A stretch of DNA of 44,814 nt, from NCBI GenBank assembly GCA_021775615.1, contig JAJFHL010000123.1, positions 1 to 44,814 on the forward strand. Direction: 5' to 3'. This stretch comes from Hyphomicrobiales bacterium (GTDB lineage Bacteria > Pseudomonadota > Alphaproteobacteria > Rhizobiales > JAJFHB01). Under the pieces are notes generated by a model that was not told the DNA's origin, made no database searches, and was given only the letters and a program-made list of their open reading frames with translations. Shown in pieces: positions 7,917-16,146 of this stretch; within the stretch, counting starts at the first letter, position 1; the number at the start of each line of letters is the position of its first letter. The position numbers and the translations under genes were made by a program.

Positions 7917-7944
7917 AAAGGGCGGCTCAGGCCGTCCTTTCTTT
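7917..7944 (+). terminator. Hairpin between binding-protein and ATPase genes
   Basis: The arms AAAGGGCGGC (7917-7926) and GCCGTCCTTT (7931-7940) form a 10-bp stem with one G-T pair and a TCAG loop. A short pyrimidine run follows. It lies 27 bases after the binding-protein stop codon and before the ATPase. Such hairpins often act as partial terminators or mRNA stabilisers that raise binding protein over membrane components. Confidence 0.6.
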
Positions 7945-7992
7945 ACCTCGCCGGTGATCTGGTTCCCGGCGGTTAGGATCAGTTGAGGGGCT

Positions 7993-9033
7993 GTGAGCGA
8001 AATGGCGGACCGCGCGGAAAAACTCGTGTGCAACTCGGTGTGGAAGCTGTTCGGCGCCGGAGCGGAGGATCTGCTGAAGCGGACCGGCGGCGCGCCGACG
8101 GTCGAGCAGGTTGCCGAAGGCGGTCTGATCGGCGCCGTCCGGGACGCGAGCTTTAACGTCCTCGAGGGCGAGATCTTCGTCATCATGGGGCTCTCTGGCT
8201 CCGGCAAGTCGACGCTTGTGCGCTGCATGTCCCGTCTTATCGAGCCGACAGGCGGCGAAATCATCTTCGACGGCAACGATCTGCTCAAGGCGACTGCCAA
8301 CGAGATGGTCGAGTTGAGGCGGCACAAGATGGGGATGGTGTTCCAGCACTTCGCGCTTCTGCCGCACCTGACTGTGCTCGGCAACGTCGCTTTCCCTCTG
8401 GAAGTCCAGGGTATTGACCGCGGCACGCGGGAAGAGCGCGCCCGCGAAATCATCGAACTTGTCGGCCTGCAGGGACGCGAGAGCTATTATCCGCGCGAGC
8501 TGTCCGGCGGCCAGCAGCAGCGCGTCGGGATTGCCCGCTCCCTCGCCGTCGAGCCCGAACTGTGGTTCCTGGACGAACCGTTCTCGGCCCTCGACCCTCT
8601 GATCCGCCGCGAGATGCAGGATGAGTTTCTGCGTCTCCAGAACGTGCTGCACAAGACCATTGTCTTCATCACCCATGATTTCGACGAGGCCATACGGTTG
8701 GCCGACCGCATCGCCATCATGAAAGACGGCGCCATAGATCAGATCGGAACACCGGAAGACCTGGTGGTGCGCCCGGCAACCGATTATGTGGCGGAATTCA
8801 CCAAGGACGTGTCGCGCGCCAAGGTTCTCTCGGTCGCCTCGGTGATGTCGCCGGCCCCAAGACGCAAGCCCGCCGGCGGCTATGGCGGCGAGATTCCCGT
8901 CGAGACGAAAATAGGGGAAGTGGCGAGCCGTATGAGCGACGGCGACAAGCCGTTCGCGGTGCTCGGCAGTGACGGCAAACAGGTGGGCCAGGTGACCAAG
9001 GACGCCGTCGTTGGCGTCCTCATCCAGGGCTAG
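7993..9033 (+). CDS. Glycine betaine/proline-type ABC transporter ATPase (ProV/OpuAA family)
   Basis: A 346-residue ATPase. Walker A is GLSGSGKST (residues 66-74), the Q-loop is MVFQHFALLPH, the signature is LSGGQQQRVG (170-179), Walker B is LWFLDEPFSALD (190-201), and the switch histidine is in FITHD. The N-terminal segment with GAGAEDLLKRTGG and the C-terminal CBS-like tail (after about residue 260) are features of the ProV/OpuAA branch. The start is either GTG 7993 (protein MSEMADRAEK) or ATG 8002; GAGGGG at 7985-7990 serves either imperfectly. The protein powers import of the ligand bound by the product of 6928-7890 through the permease encoded 19 bases downstream. Confidence 0.92.
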   Translation: MSEMADRAEKLVCNSVWKLFGAGAEDLLKRTGGAPTVEQVAEGGLIGAVRDASFNVLEGEIFVIMGLSGSGKSTLVRCMSRLIEPTGGEIIFDGNDLLKATANEMVELRRHKMGMVFQHFALLPHLTVLGNVAFPLEVQGIDRGTREERAREIIELVGLQGRESYYPRELSGGQQQRVGIARSLAVEPELWFLDEPFSALDPLIRREMQDEFLRLQNVLHKTIVFITHDFDEAIRLADRIAIMKDGAIDQIGTPEDLVVRPATDYVAEFTKDVSRAKVLSVASVMSPAPRRKPAGGYGGEIPVETKIGEVASRMSDGDKPFAVLGSDGKQVGQVTKDAVVGVLIQG

Positions 9034-9052
9034 AGCATGATGCCGTAGATCA

Positions 9053-11146
9053 ATGGCCGAGACGTCCATCAATCCCCATGTCGGCGACGGCAACAACGCG
9101 GCGCCTTCGCCGCTTGATTGGTTGATCCGGCGGCCGATGCTGCTTGCATGGACCGTGGCCCTTGGTGCGGCGACCTTTTTCTGGTTGTTCGGCCAGCCAT
9201 GGGCCAAATGGGCCTTTAAGTATCCGAGCGCATGGAAGTGGAAGATCTCAAAGGAGATCTCGGCCGGTATGGAGTGGCTGATGAACGAGGCCACCTTCGG
9301 CCTGTTCACCTTCCGCGAACTGACGCGCGCCATCTCGTGGGTCATCGAAAAGCCTTACGAGATCGTTCTCAGCCTGCTGTCGACCGGCTTCCTCGAGGGA
9401 CAGGGCTCGCAGGCCATTCAGATCATTCCGCCGTTGAGCTGGATCGCTGTTCTGACGGTCGTCGTTCTGCTCGGCCGTTATGTGAAGGACTGGAAGCTCG
9501 GCGCGCTGCTCGGCGGCTGCTTTCTCTATCTGGTGGTGTTCGGCCAGTGGGAAAGCGCCATGGTGACGCTGTCGTCGATCATGATCGCGGTGCCCCTCGG
9601 CATCATCGCGGCCCTGTTCGTTGGCCTGCTGGGGTATCGCTCCGTCTGGGTCGAGCGCGCCATTACACCGGTCCTCGATCTGATGCAGACCGTGCCGGTG
9701 TTTGCCTATCTGGTGCCCGTCCTCATCATGTTCGGCTTCAATGCGGTATCGGCCATGATCGCGACGATGATCTATGCGATGCCGCCGATGGTTCGGGTCA
9801 CCATGCTGGCGCTGCGCCAGGTGCCTTCCGAAATTGTCGATCTTGGCACGATGGTGGGGTGCACACGGCGGCAGATGACATGGAAAGTGCTGATTCCGTC
9901 CGCCGTGCCGACGCTGATGATCGGCGTCAACCAGGTGATCATGCTCTCGCTGAACATGGTCATCATTGCGTCAATGATCGGTGCCGGCGGGCTTGGCGCC
10001 GATGTTCTGGCGTCGTTGCGCAGCCTGAACTTCGGTGGCGGCATCGAGGCTGGCTTCGCCATTGTTTTCCTGGCCATTGCCCTCGACCGGCTCAGTCAGG
10101 CCATGGCCGAGAAAGCGCCCGCGTCACATGGTGATGGCCAGAACGAGGGCATTCTGAAGAAGTACCCCTACACCGTGTTCTGCACCGCCGTGGCACTGAT
10201 CACCGGTATCGTCGGGACATCTTGGGGCGTGTCCTGGGCCAGCTGGATCGGAGGACCGTCCTGGGGAATGTATTCGGCGGCGGTGCAGGACTATCCCGAA
10301 GCCTGGACGATCACCACCGGAGCCTTCTGGAGCGACATCATCAAACACATCAATGTGAACTACTTCGATTACATCGATGCGTTCAAGGGCATGTTGCTCA
10401 CGAATTTTCTGGTCCCGTTCAAGCGGTTTCTCGTTTCCCTGCCGTGGATCGCGGTGGTTTTGCTCCTGGGACTTGCCGGCTACACGCTGGGGCGCTGGCG
10501 GCTGGCCTGCCTCTGCATGGTTCTCAGCCTCTTCATCGCGGTCGTCGGTCTTTGGGAGAAGGCGATGATCACGATCTACCTGTGCGGAATTTCCGTGCTG
10601 GTCGCCAGCATGATCGGGATGCCGATCGGAATTGCGGCGGCTCAGCGCGACCGCTTGTGGCGGGTTGTGCAAACCATCATCGATACCCTGCAGACGCTGC
10701 CGTCGTTCGTCTATCTGATGCCGGTCGTTATGCTCTTCAGGGTCGGTGAGTTTTCCGCCATCATCGCGGTGGTCGCCTACGCCGTCGCTCCGGCCGTCCG
10801 CTACACCGCCCATGGCATTCGCCAGGTCGACCCGCAGCTTATCGAAGCGGGCATCGTATCCGGCTGCACACCGTTCCAGCTCCTGACAAAGGTGAAGCTG
10901 AAGCTCGCCTTTCCGGAAATCATGCTGGGGCTCAATCAGACGATCATGCTGTCCCTGTCCATGCTGGTGATCACGGCACTCGTGGGAACCCGCGATCTCG
11001 GACAGGAGACTTTGATCGCGCTCACGCGCGCCAGGACCGGTGACGGGATCGTCGCCGGCCTGTGCGTCGCTTTCATCGCAATTATCGCCGACCGGCTCAT
11101 CCGCGCCGGCGCGGAACGTATGCGTACCCGGCTGGGTCTGCAGTAA
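9053..11146 (+). CDS. Fused double-module ABC permease, glycine betaine/proline type
   Basis: A 697-residue membrane protein containing two ProW-like permease modules in one chain. Each has its own ATPase-contact (EAA-type) loop: one around residues 262-285 (QVPSEIVDLGTMVGCTRRQ) and one around 596-620 (QVDPQLIEAGIVSGCTPFQ). Each is followed by a matching NQxIMLSLxMxxI helix. Between them is a hydrophilic linker (about 355-365, SHGDGQNEGILKK) and extra membrane segments. Ordinary ProW is about half this size and works as a dimer, so this protein probably supplies both halves of the channel. My recollection is that some marine TMAO or betaine importers have similarly long permeases; alignment would be needed. 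The ribosome-binding site is weak. Confidence 0.9.
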   Translation: MAETSINPHVGDGNNAAPSPLDWLIRRPMLLAWTVALGAATFFWLFGQPWAKWAFKYPSAWKWKISKEISAGMEWLMNEATFGLFTFRELTRAISWVIEKPYEIVLSLLSTGFLEGQGSQAIQIIPPLSWIAVLTVVVLLGRYVKDWKLGALLGGCFLYLVVFGQWESAMVTLSSIMIAVPLGIIAALFVGLLGYRSVWVERAITPVLDLMQTVPVFAYLVPVLIMFGFNAVSAMIATMIYAMPPMVRVTMLALRQVPSEIVDLGTMVGCTRRQMTWKVLIPSAVPTLMIGVNQVIMLSLNMVIIASMIGAGGLGADVLASLRSLNFGGGIEAGFAIVFLAIALDRLSQAMAEKAPASHGDGQNEGILKKYPYTVFCTAVALITGIVGTSWGVSWASWIGGPSWGMYSAAVQDYPEAWTITTGAFWSDIIKHINVNYFDYIDAFKGMLLTNFLVPFKRFLVSLPWIAVVLLLGLAGYTLGRWRLACLCMVLSLFIAVVGLWEKAMITIYLCGISVLVASMIGMPIGIAAAQRDRLWRVVQTIIDTLQTLPSFVYLMPVVMLFRVGEFSAIIAVVAYAVAPAVRYTAHGIRQVDPQLIEAGIVSGCTPFQLLTKVKLKLAFPEIMLGLNQTIMLSLSMLVITALVGTRDLGQETLIALTRARTGDGIVAGLCVAFIAIIADRLIRAGAERMRTRLGLQ

Positions 11147-11165
11147 AGGTAGGGGAGACCATGTC

Positions 11166-12050
11166 ATGAGTGAAGCGGCCGAACGGGTGCGGGCACTGTC
11201 GCTATGGACCGGGGAGGTGGATCCGCGGCCGGTGTCGGGCGGTCTCAGCAATGTGAACTTCTGTGTCGAGGATGGCGGCAGCAAATACTTCGTGCGGATC
11301 TGCGAGGATTCGCCTTATCACCACGTTTTCCGCGACGTTGAGGCAAGGTGTTCCCAAGCCGCATTCAAGGCCGGCGTCTCGCCGAAACTGGTTCACTACG
11401 AGACCGGCGCCATGGTGTTCGACTTCAAGGAGGCGCGCACCTATGACGGCGCCGATGTCATCGCCAATATCGACCGGTTGGTCCCGCTGGTGAAGCGCTG
11501 CCACCGTGAGGTGCCCAAGCATCTTCGCGGGGCCGCCCCTTTGTTCTGGGTGTTTCATGTGCTGCGTGACTACGCCCATGTCATACGCGAGGGCAAAAGC
11601 CGCAGCCTGTCGCATCTTGCTCGCTACATGGCCATTGCCGAAGTGCTGGAGGCTGAGACCGGTCAGGTCGAACTGGTGTTCGGCCACAACGACCTCCTGC
11701 CGGCAAACTTCATCGATGACGGCGAGCGCGTCTGGCTCGTCGACTGGGAATATGGCGGCTTCAATACTCCGCTGTTCGACCTTGCCGGCATGGCCGCCAT
11801 GGCGGGATTCTCGAAGGAAGACGAAACCCGGCTTCTCGAAGCCTATTACGACCGCGCCGCCGACGACGCGGTCCGCCGCAAATACAGCGCCATGCGATGC
11901 GCCGCGGCGTTGCGCGAAACCATGTGGGCGATGGTTTCGGAAATGCACCTGACGCCGCCGCCTGGCGCCGACTATGCCGAATACACCACCGAGAACCAGG
12001 AACGATTCGAGGTGTCCCTGGAAATGTTTGAAAGCGAGTTCGGCGGCTGA
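11166..12050 (+). CDS. Choline/ethanolamine-kinase-like phosphotransferase 1
   Basis: A 294-residue member of the aminoglycoside phosphotransferase/choline kinase fold. The catalytic loop is GHNDLLPAN (H174, D176, N181) and the metal-binding loop is VDWEYGG (D193). The N-lobe has a SGGLSNVNF glycine-rich strand (residues 24-32) and FVRICED for the nucleotide lysine/arginine position. The ATG at 11166 follows GGGGAG; a longer in-frame start would overlap the permease. It should phosphorylate a hydroxyl on a small amine or amino alcohol with ATP, in the cytoplasm. Its stop codon overlaps the start of the next gene by one base (TGATG), so translation of the kinase and the flavoprotein is probably coupled. 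A second, distant kinase homologue closes the cluster. Confidence 0.85.
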   Translation: MSEAAERVRALSLWTGEVDPRPVSGGLSNVNFCVEDGGSKYFVRICEDSPYHHVFRDVEARCSQAAFKAGVSPKLVHYETGAMVFDFKEARTYDGADVIANIDRLVPLVKRCHREVPKHLRGAAPLFWVFHVLRDYAHVIREGKSRSLSHLARYMAIAEVLEAETGQVELVFGHNDLLPANFIDDGERVWLVDWEYGGFNTPLFDLAGMAAMAGFSKEDETRLLEAYYDRAADDAVRRKYSAMRCAAALRETMWAMVSEMHLTPPPGADYAEYTTENQERFEVSLEMFESEFGG

Positions 12051-14500
12051 TGATGGCACAGGCACTTCCCTCACACGCACGGTATGTCGTGATCGGCGGC
12101 GGCATCATCGGCTGTTCGACGGCCTATCACCTGGCCAGGAACCATGCGGCCGACGTGGTGGTTCTGGAACAGAGCAAGCTGACCTCCGGGTCGACGTGGC
12201 ATGCGGCTGGCCTGGTCGGGCAGCTCCGCACGTCGGCGACGCTGACTCAACTTCTCAAATATTCCGTCGAACTTTATGGAAAGCTTGAAGAAGAGACAGG
12301 TCTCGCCACCGGATGGAAGCAGAGCGGCTGCCTCCGGCTCGCCTGCACCGAAGACCGCATGATCGAGTTCCGGCGTCAGGTCACCACCGCCCACAGCTTC
12401 GGGCTCGAAATGGAGCTGCTTTCGCCGCAGGAAGTGAAGCGCATGTGGCCCCTGATGGACGTCTCGGATCTCACGGGCGCCTCCTACATGCCGACCGACG
12501 GGCAGGCGAGCCCCTCCGACATCACCCAGTCCCTGGCCAAGGGCGCGCGCGGCCATGGTGCGAAGATCATCGAGGAGGTGACGGTCACCGGCATCGAGGT
12601 GAAGGACGGCCGTGTCACCGCAGTCGAGACTTCGATGGGTCGGATAGAGTGCGAAAAGGCGATCATCTGCTGCGGGCTCTGGTCACGGCAACTGGGCGAG
12701 ATGGCGGGCGTCTCGGTCCCGCTGCAGGCGGTTCAGCACCAGTATATCGTGACCGAACCCATCGAAGGCGGCACCGACGGTCTCGCCACGGTGCGCGATC
12801 CGGACCGCGGCACCTATTTCAAGGAAGAGGTGGGCGGCTTCATGCTCGGCGGCTATGAGCCGAACCCGAAAGCATGGGCGCTTGACGGCATTCCGGATAA
12901 CTTCTCCTTCCAGCTCCTGGAAGACGACTGGGATCATTTCGAGCAGCATATGGAAAAGGCGCTGGAGCGGGTGCCGGCGCTTGAGACGGTCGGCGTCAAG
13001 ACCATGATCAACGGTCCGGAGTCCTTCACGCCCGACGGCAATTTCATGCTCGGGGAAACTGCCGAAGTGCGCAATCTCTTCGTCGGTGCCGGGTTCAACG
13101 CCTTCGGCATTGCCGCGGGCGGCGGCGCCGGCTGGGCGCTGGCCGAATGGGTCGCGAACGGTGAACAGCCACTCGATCTCTGGGTCGTCGACATTCGCCG
13201 CTATTCCGAACTTCACCGCGATGCCGACTGGTCCCGCGACCGGACCCTCGAGGCCTATGGCAAGCATTACACGCTGGCCTATCCGCACGATGAGTATGTC
13301 TCCGGCAGGCCGCGCCTCAAATCGCCGCTCTATGAGCGCATGGCGGGTGCCGGTGCCAGCTTCGGCTCGAAACTTGGCTGGGAGCGGCCCAACTGGTTTG
13401 CGGTCAACGGCGCGGCGCCGGAGGATGTCCTCTCCTTCGGCCGCCAGAACTGGTTCGACGCGGTCGGCGAGGAACATCGCGCCTGCCGGGAGCGCGCCGT
13501 CATTTTCGACCAGAGCTCCTTCGCCAAATACGAGGTTTGCGGCTGCGACGCGGAAGAAGCCCTGAGTTGGATCTGCGCCAATGATGTTTCGAAACCTCCG
13601 GGCAGGCTGACCTATACGCAAATGCTCAACAGCCGCGGCGGGATCGAGTGCGACCTGACGGTGGCGCGGCTGGCCGAAGATCATTTCTATCTGGTAACCG
13701 GAACCGGTTTCCGAACCCACGATGCGGCCTGGATCCGGCAGAACATTCCGGCCGGCCTCGACGTGACCCTTGGCGACATCACCGAGGACTGGGGCACCTT
13801 GTCTCTGTTCGGCCCCAAGGCGCGCGAAGTGCTGTCGGCGGTCACCGGCGATGATCTCTCGAACCAGGGCTTCCCGTTCGCCACCGTGAAGACGATATCG
13901 GTCGCCAGCCATGATGTAAGAGCACTGCGGGTCACCTATGTCGGTGAGCTCGGCTGGGAGCTGCATATGCCGGTCGGCGCCATGGTGGGTGTCTACGATG
14001 CGGTCGTTTCCGCCGGCGCCGGGCATGGACTGGCCCATGCCGGCTACCGCGCCCTGGAAAGCCTGCGGCTGGAAAAGGGCTACCGTGCCTGGGGATCCGA
14101 CATAACGCCGACCGACGCACCGGCGGAGGCGGGCCTTGGGTGGGCGGTGAAACTGAAGTCGAATGCGCCGTTCCTTGGCCGCGAGGCCTCACAGGAGATC
14201 GCCTCGAAGCCGCTCAAGAAGAAATTGGTCTGCTTCACGGTCTCCCATCCCGGCATTGCCTTGAGCGGCCGCGAGACGATCCTGCGCAACGGCGAAGTCG
14301 TCGGCTATCTGACCAGCGCCGGATGGGGCTACACGGTCGAGAAGGCCATCGGCTATGGCTATGTGCGCCATGATGGCGGCGTCGATGAGAGCTATCTGAA
14401 ATCCGGCGAGTATCAGCTTGAGGTGGCCTGTGAGCGGGTGCCCTGCGAGCTGCAGCTGAAAGCGCTCTACGACCCGGAAATGAAACGCGTAAAGATCTAG
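12050..14500 (+). CDS. Dimethylglycine/sarcosine dehydrogenase-like flavoprotein 1 (DAO + GcvT domains)
   Basis: An 816-residue two-part enzyme. Residues about 10-370 form a FAD-binding amine-oxidase domain with the dinucleotide motif VIGGGIIG (14-21). STWHAAG at 48-54 carries the histidine (H51) that, in mammalian dimethylglycine dehydrogenase, is covalently linked to FAD. A linker region (about 375-430) is followed by a GcvT-like aminomethyltransferase domain (about 435-810) with GELGWELHMP and the GYRALESLRLEKGYRAWG stretch. In this family the flavin oxidises an N-methyl group, and the folate domain traps the one-carbon unit as methylene-tetrahydrofolate. Candidate substrates are dimethylglycine, sarcosine or a related N-methyl compound. 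The gene overlaps the upstream kinase by one base. Confidence 0.88.
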   Translation: MMAQALPSHARYVVIGGGIIGCSTAYHLARNHAADVVVLEQSKLTSGSTWHAAGLVGQLRTSATLTQLLKYSVELYGKLEEETGLATGWKQSGCLRLACTEDRMIEFRRQVTTAHSFGLEMELLSPQEVKRMWPLMDVSDLTGASYMPTDGQASPSDITQSLAKGARGHGAKIIEEVTVTGIEVKDGRVTAVETSMGRIECEKAIICCGLWSRQLGEMAGVSVPLQAVQHQYIVTEPIEGGTDGLATVRDPDRGTYFKEEVGGFMLGGYEPNPKAWALDGIPDNFSFQLLEDDWDHFEQHMEKALERVPALETVGVKTMINGPESFTPDGNFMLGETAEVRNLFVGAGFNAFGIAAGGGAGWALAEWVANGEQPLDLWVVDIRRYSELHRDADWSRDRTLEAYGKHYTLAYPHDEYVSGRPRLKSPLYERMAGAGASFGSKLGWERPNWFAVNGAAPEDVLSFGRQNWFDAVGEEHRACRERAVIFDQSSFAKYEVCGCDAEEALSWICANDVSKPPGRLTYTQMLNSRGGIECDLTVARLAEDHFYLVTGTGFRTHDAAWIRQNIPAGLDVTLGDITEDWGTLSLFGPKAREVLSAVTGDDLSNQGFPFATVKTISVASHDVRALRVTYVGELGWELHMPVGAMVGVYDAVVSAGAGHGLAHAGYRALESLRLEKGYRAWGSDITPTDAPAEAGLGWAVKLKSNAPFLGREASQEIASKPLKKKLVCFTVSHPGIALSGRETILRNGEVVGYLTSAGWGYTVEKAIGYGYVRHDGGVDESYLKSGEYQLEVACERVPCELQLKALYDPEMKRVKI

Positions 14501-14511
14501 GACCCCCAACA

Positions 14512-15267
14512 GTGGCGATAAAAGCAGTTACCTTTGACTTCTGGGACACCATCGTTGATGACGATTCCGACGAGCCAAAACGGGCGGCGCAGGGCCTGCG
14601 CTCGAAGCGCGACGAGCGCCGCCATCAGGTCTGGGAGGCCCTCAACACCGTCGAGCCGATTGAGCTGGAACGCGTTTCACTCGCCTATGACACCGCCGAA
14701 GCGGGCTTCAACATCGTTTGGAAAGAGAACCACATCAACTGGACCGTGGATCAGCGGTTGCGCGTGGTCCTGCGGGGGCTGGGCCGCACACTGCAGGACG
14801 CCGCCTTTGCCGATCTTGTTGAGCGGCACGGCCGCATGGAAGTGGATGTGCCGCCCGACCTGATCGAGGGGATCGGCGACGCGATTGAGGATCTTGCCTC
14901 GCGCTACAAGCTTTGCATTGTCTCCGACGCCATCGTCACACCGGGCACGGGCCTGCGGGAAATTCTCGAGAGCTATGGCCTGAAACAGTACTTTTCAGGC
15001 TTCGCCTACTCCGACGAGGTCGGGCACTCAAAGCCCCACCGGTCCATGTTTGACACGGCGGCGTCTCAACTGGGTGTCGACCTGACCGAGATCGTGCACA
15101 TCGGCGACCGGGATCACAACGACGTCAAAGGCCCGCACGCGGTGGGCGCGAAGGCTGTGTTGTTCACCGCCACCAGGCCCAACGACAAAGACGCCACGAC
15201 AGCCGATGCCATTTGCGAACACCACCGCGATCTGCCGGGGGTGATCGACGCCCTGGCCGGCGCCTGA
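14512..15267 (+). CDS. HAD-superfamily hydrolase
   Basis: A 251-residue haloacid dehalogenase-like protein. Motif I is FDFWDT with nucleophile D9. Motif III is in GHSKPHRSMF (lysine), and motif IV is HIGDRDHNDVKG. An alpha-helical cap lies between motifs I and II (about residues 20-110). Position +2 from the nucleophile is W11, not the usual aspartate that acts as general acid in phosphatases. Dehalogenase-type members also lack that aspartate, and FDxW-type motifs are known in uncharacterised HAD proteins, so phosphatase activity is plausible but not assured. The GTG start at 14512 lies 11 bases after the flavoprotein stop. In context it may dephosphorylate a product of one of the kinases. 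Confidence 0.8.
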   Translation: MAIKAVTFDFWDTIVDDDSDEPKRAAQGLRSKRDERRHQVWEALNTVEPIELERVSLAYDTAEAGFNIVWKENHINWTVDQRLRVVLRGLGRTLQDAAFADLVERHGRMEVDVPPDLIEGIGDAIEDLASRYKLCIVSDAIVTPGTGLREILESYGLKQYFSGFAYSDEVGHSKPHRSMFDTAASQLGVDLTEIVHIGDRDHNDVKGPHAVGAKAVLFTATRPNDKDATTADAICEHHRDLPGVIDALAGA

Positions 15268-15282
15268 GACGGGAGGGGAGCC

Positions 15283-16140
15283 GTGGCGGAAAATCCGAGA
15301 TTCCTGATCCTTGACGGCTATGCCAAGGCGGGCCGCGAAGACCTCGAGGCCGGCGGCGCGACAACCGCGGGCAGGCTCTATGAGAAGATGCTTAAGACCT
15401 GCTGCCCGGGCGCCGGGGTAGATACTCTTTATCCGGCCGATCCGGGTGCGGCACTGCCGCAGGGTGCTGCGATCGAGCAATATGACGGCGTTGCCTGGAC
15501 CGGGTCAAGCCTGACCGTCTATCACGAGAACGAATTCGTCACGCCGCAGATCGAGTTCGCTCGGGCCTGCTTCGAAGCAGGGGTTCCGGGGTTCGGGTCG
15601 TGCTGGGCTGCGCAGATCGGGGTGGTCGCCGCCGGCGGTGCCTGCGCCGCGCATCCCAAGGGGCGCGAGATGTTCCTGGCGCGCAAGATCTCGCTGACGC
15701 CGGAGGGACGCGGCCATCCGCTCTATATCGACAAGAAGTCCACATTCGACGCCTGGATCAGCCATGACGACGAGATCACGCACCTGCCGCCAGGCGCGGT
15801 CATGCTGTCGTCCAATGATTTCACCCGGGTGCAGTCCGTCGCGGTGACCCACAAGAAGGGTACGTTCTGGGCACTGCAGTATCACCCCGAGTACGACATC
15901 CACGAGATGGCCCGCCTGTGCTATTGCCGCAAACAGAAACTGGTCGATCGCGGTTTCTTCCTCGACCTCGACGCCGCCCAGAGGTTCGTCGACATGCTCG
16001 AGGCGCTGCATCAGGATCCTTCCCGCAAGGACATCGCGTGGCTTACTGGAATCGACGATGACGTCATGAACGAAGACGTCCGACTTGCCGAAGTGCGCAA
16101 CTGGATCGACCGTTTGGTGATCCCCTCCATGTCTCGTTAG
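15283..16140 (+). CDS. Stand-alone class I glutamine amidotransferase
   Basis: A 285-residue GATase-1 domain protein. The full catalytic triad is visible: nucleophile C107 in GFGSCWAAQ, H201 and E203 in QYHPEYD. The length allows only the amidotransferase domain plus a C-terminal extension of about 75 residues; there is no attached synthetase domain. It resembles GMP-synthase-like or gamma-glutamyl-hydrolase-type members. Known stand-alone relatives hydrolyse gamma-glutamyl amides (PuuD) or glutamine. In this cluster it might release ammonia or a gamma-glutamyl group from a pathway intermediate; that is inference. The GTG start at 15283 follows a strong GGGAGGGG. It sits 15 bases after the HAD gene and 6 bases before flavoprotein 2. 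Confidence 0.82.
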   Translation: MAENPRFLILDGYAKAGREDLEAGGATTAGRLYEKMLKTCCPGAGVDTLYPADPGAALPQGAAIEQYDGVAWTGSSLTVYHENEFVTPQIEFARACFEAGVPGFGSCWAAQIGVVAAGGACAAHPKGREMFLARKISLTPEGRGHPLYIDKKSTFDAWISHDDEITHLPPGAVMLSSNDFTRVQSVAVTHKKGTFWALQYHPEYDIHEMARLCYCRKQKLVDRGFFLDLDAAQRFVDMLEALHQDPSRKDIAWLTGIDDDVMNEDVRLAEVRNWIDRLVIPSMSR

Positions 16141-16146
16141 GCCGCC

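Noticed and set aside
9033-9052. TAGAGCATGATG after the ATPase gene as a rhizobial repeat
   Set aside because: Only about 12 bases resemble the known repeat end; no partner arm is present.
7927-9345. A 472-codon open frame antisense to the ABC ATPase
   Set aside because: It is a shadow of a certain ATPase gene in GC-rich DNA; it has no motif, signal or family pattern, and runs across two real genes.
12683-14038. A 451-codon antisense frame over flavoprotein 1, and a similar 442-codon frame at 15505-16833
   Set aside because: Both follow from third-position GC bias in the overlapping real genes, and neither product has any recognisable domain.
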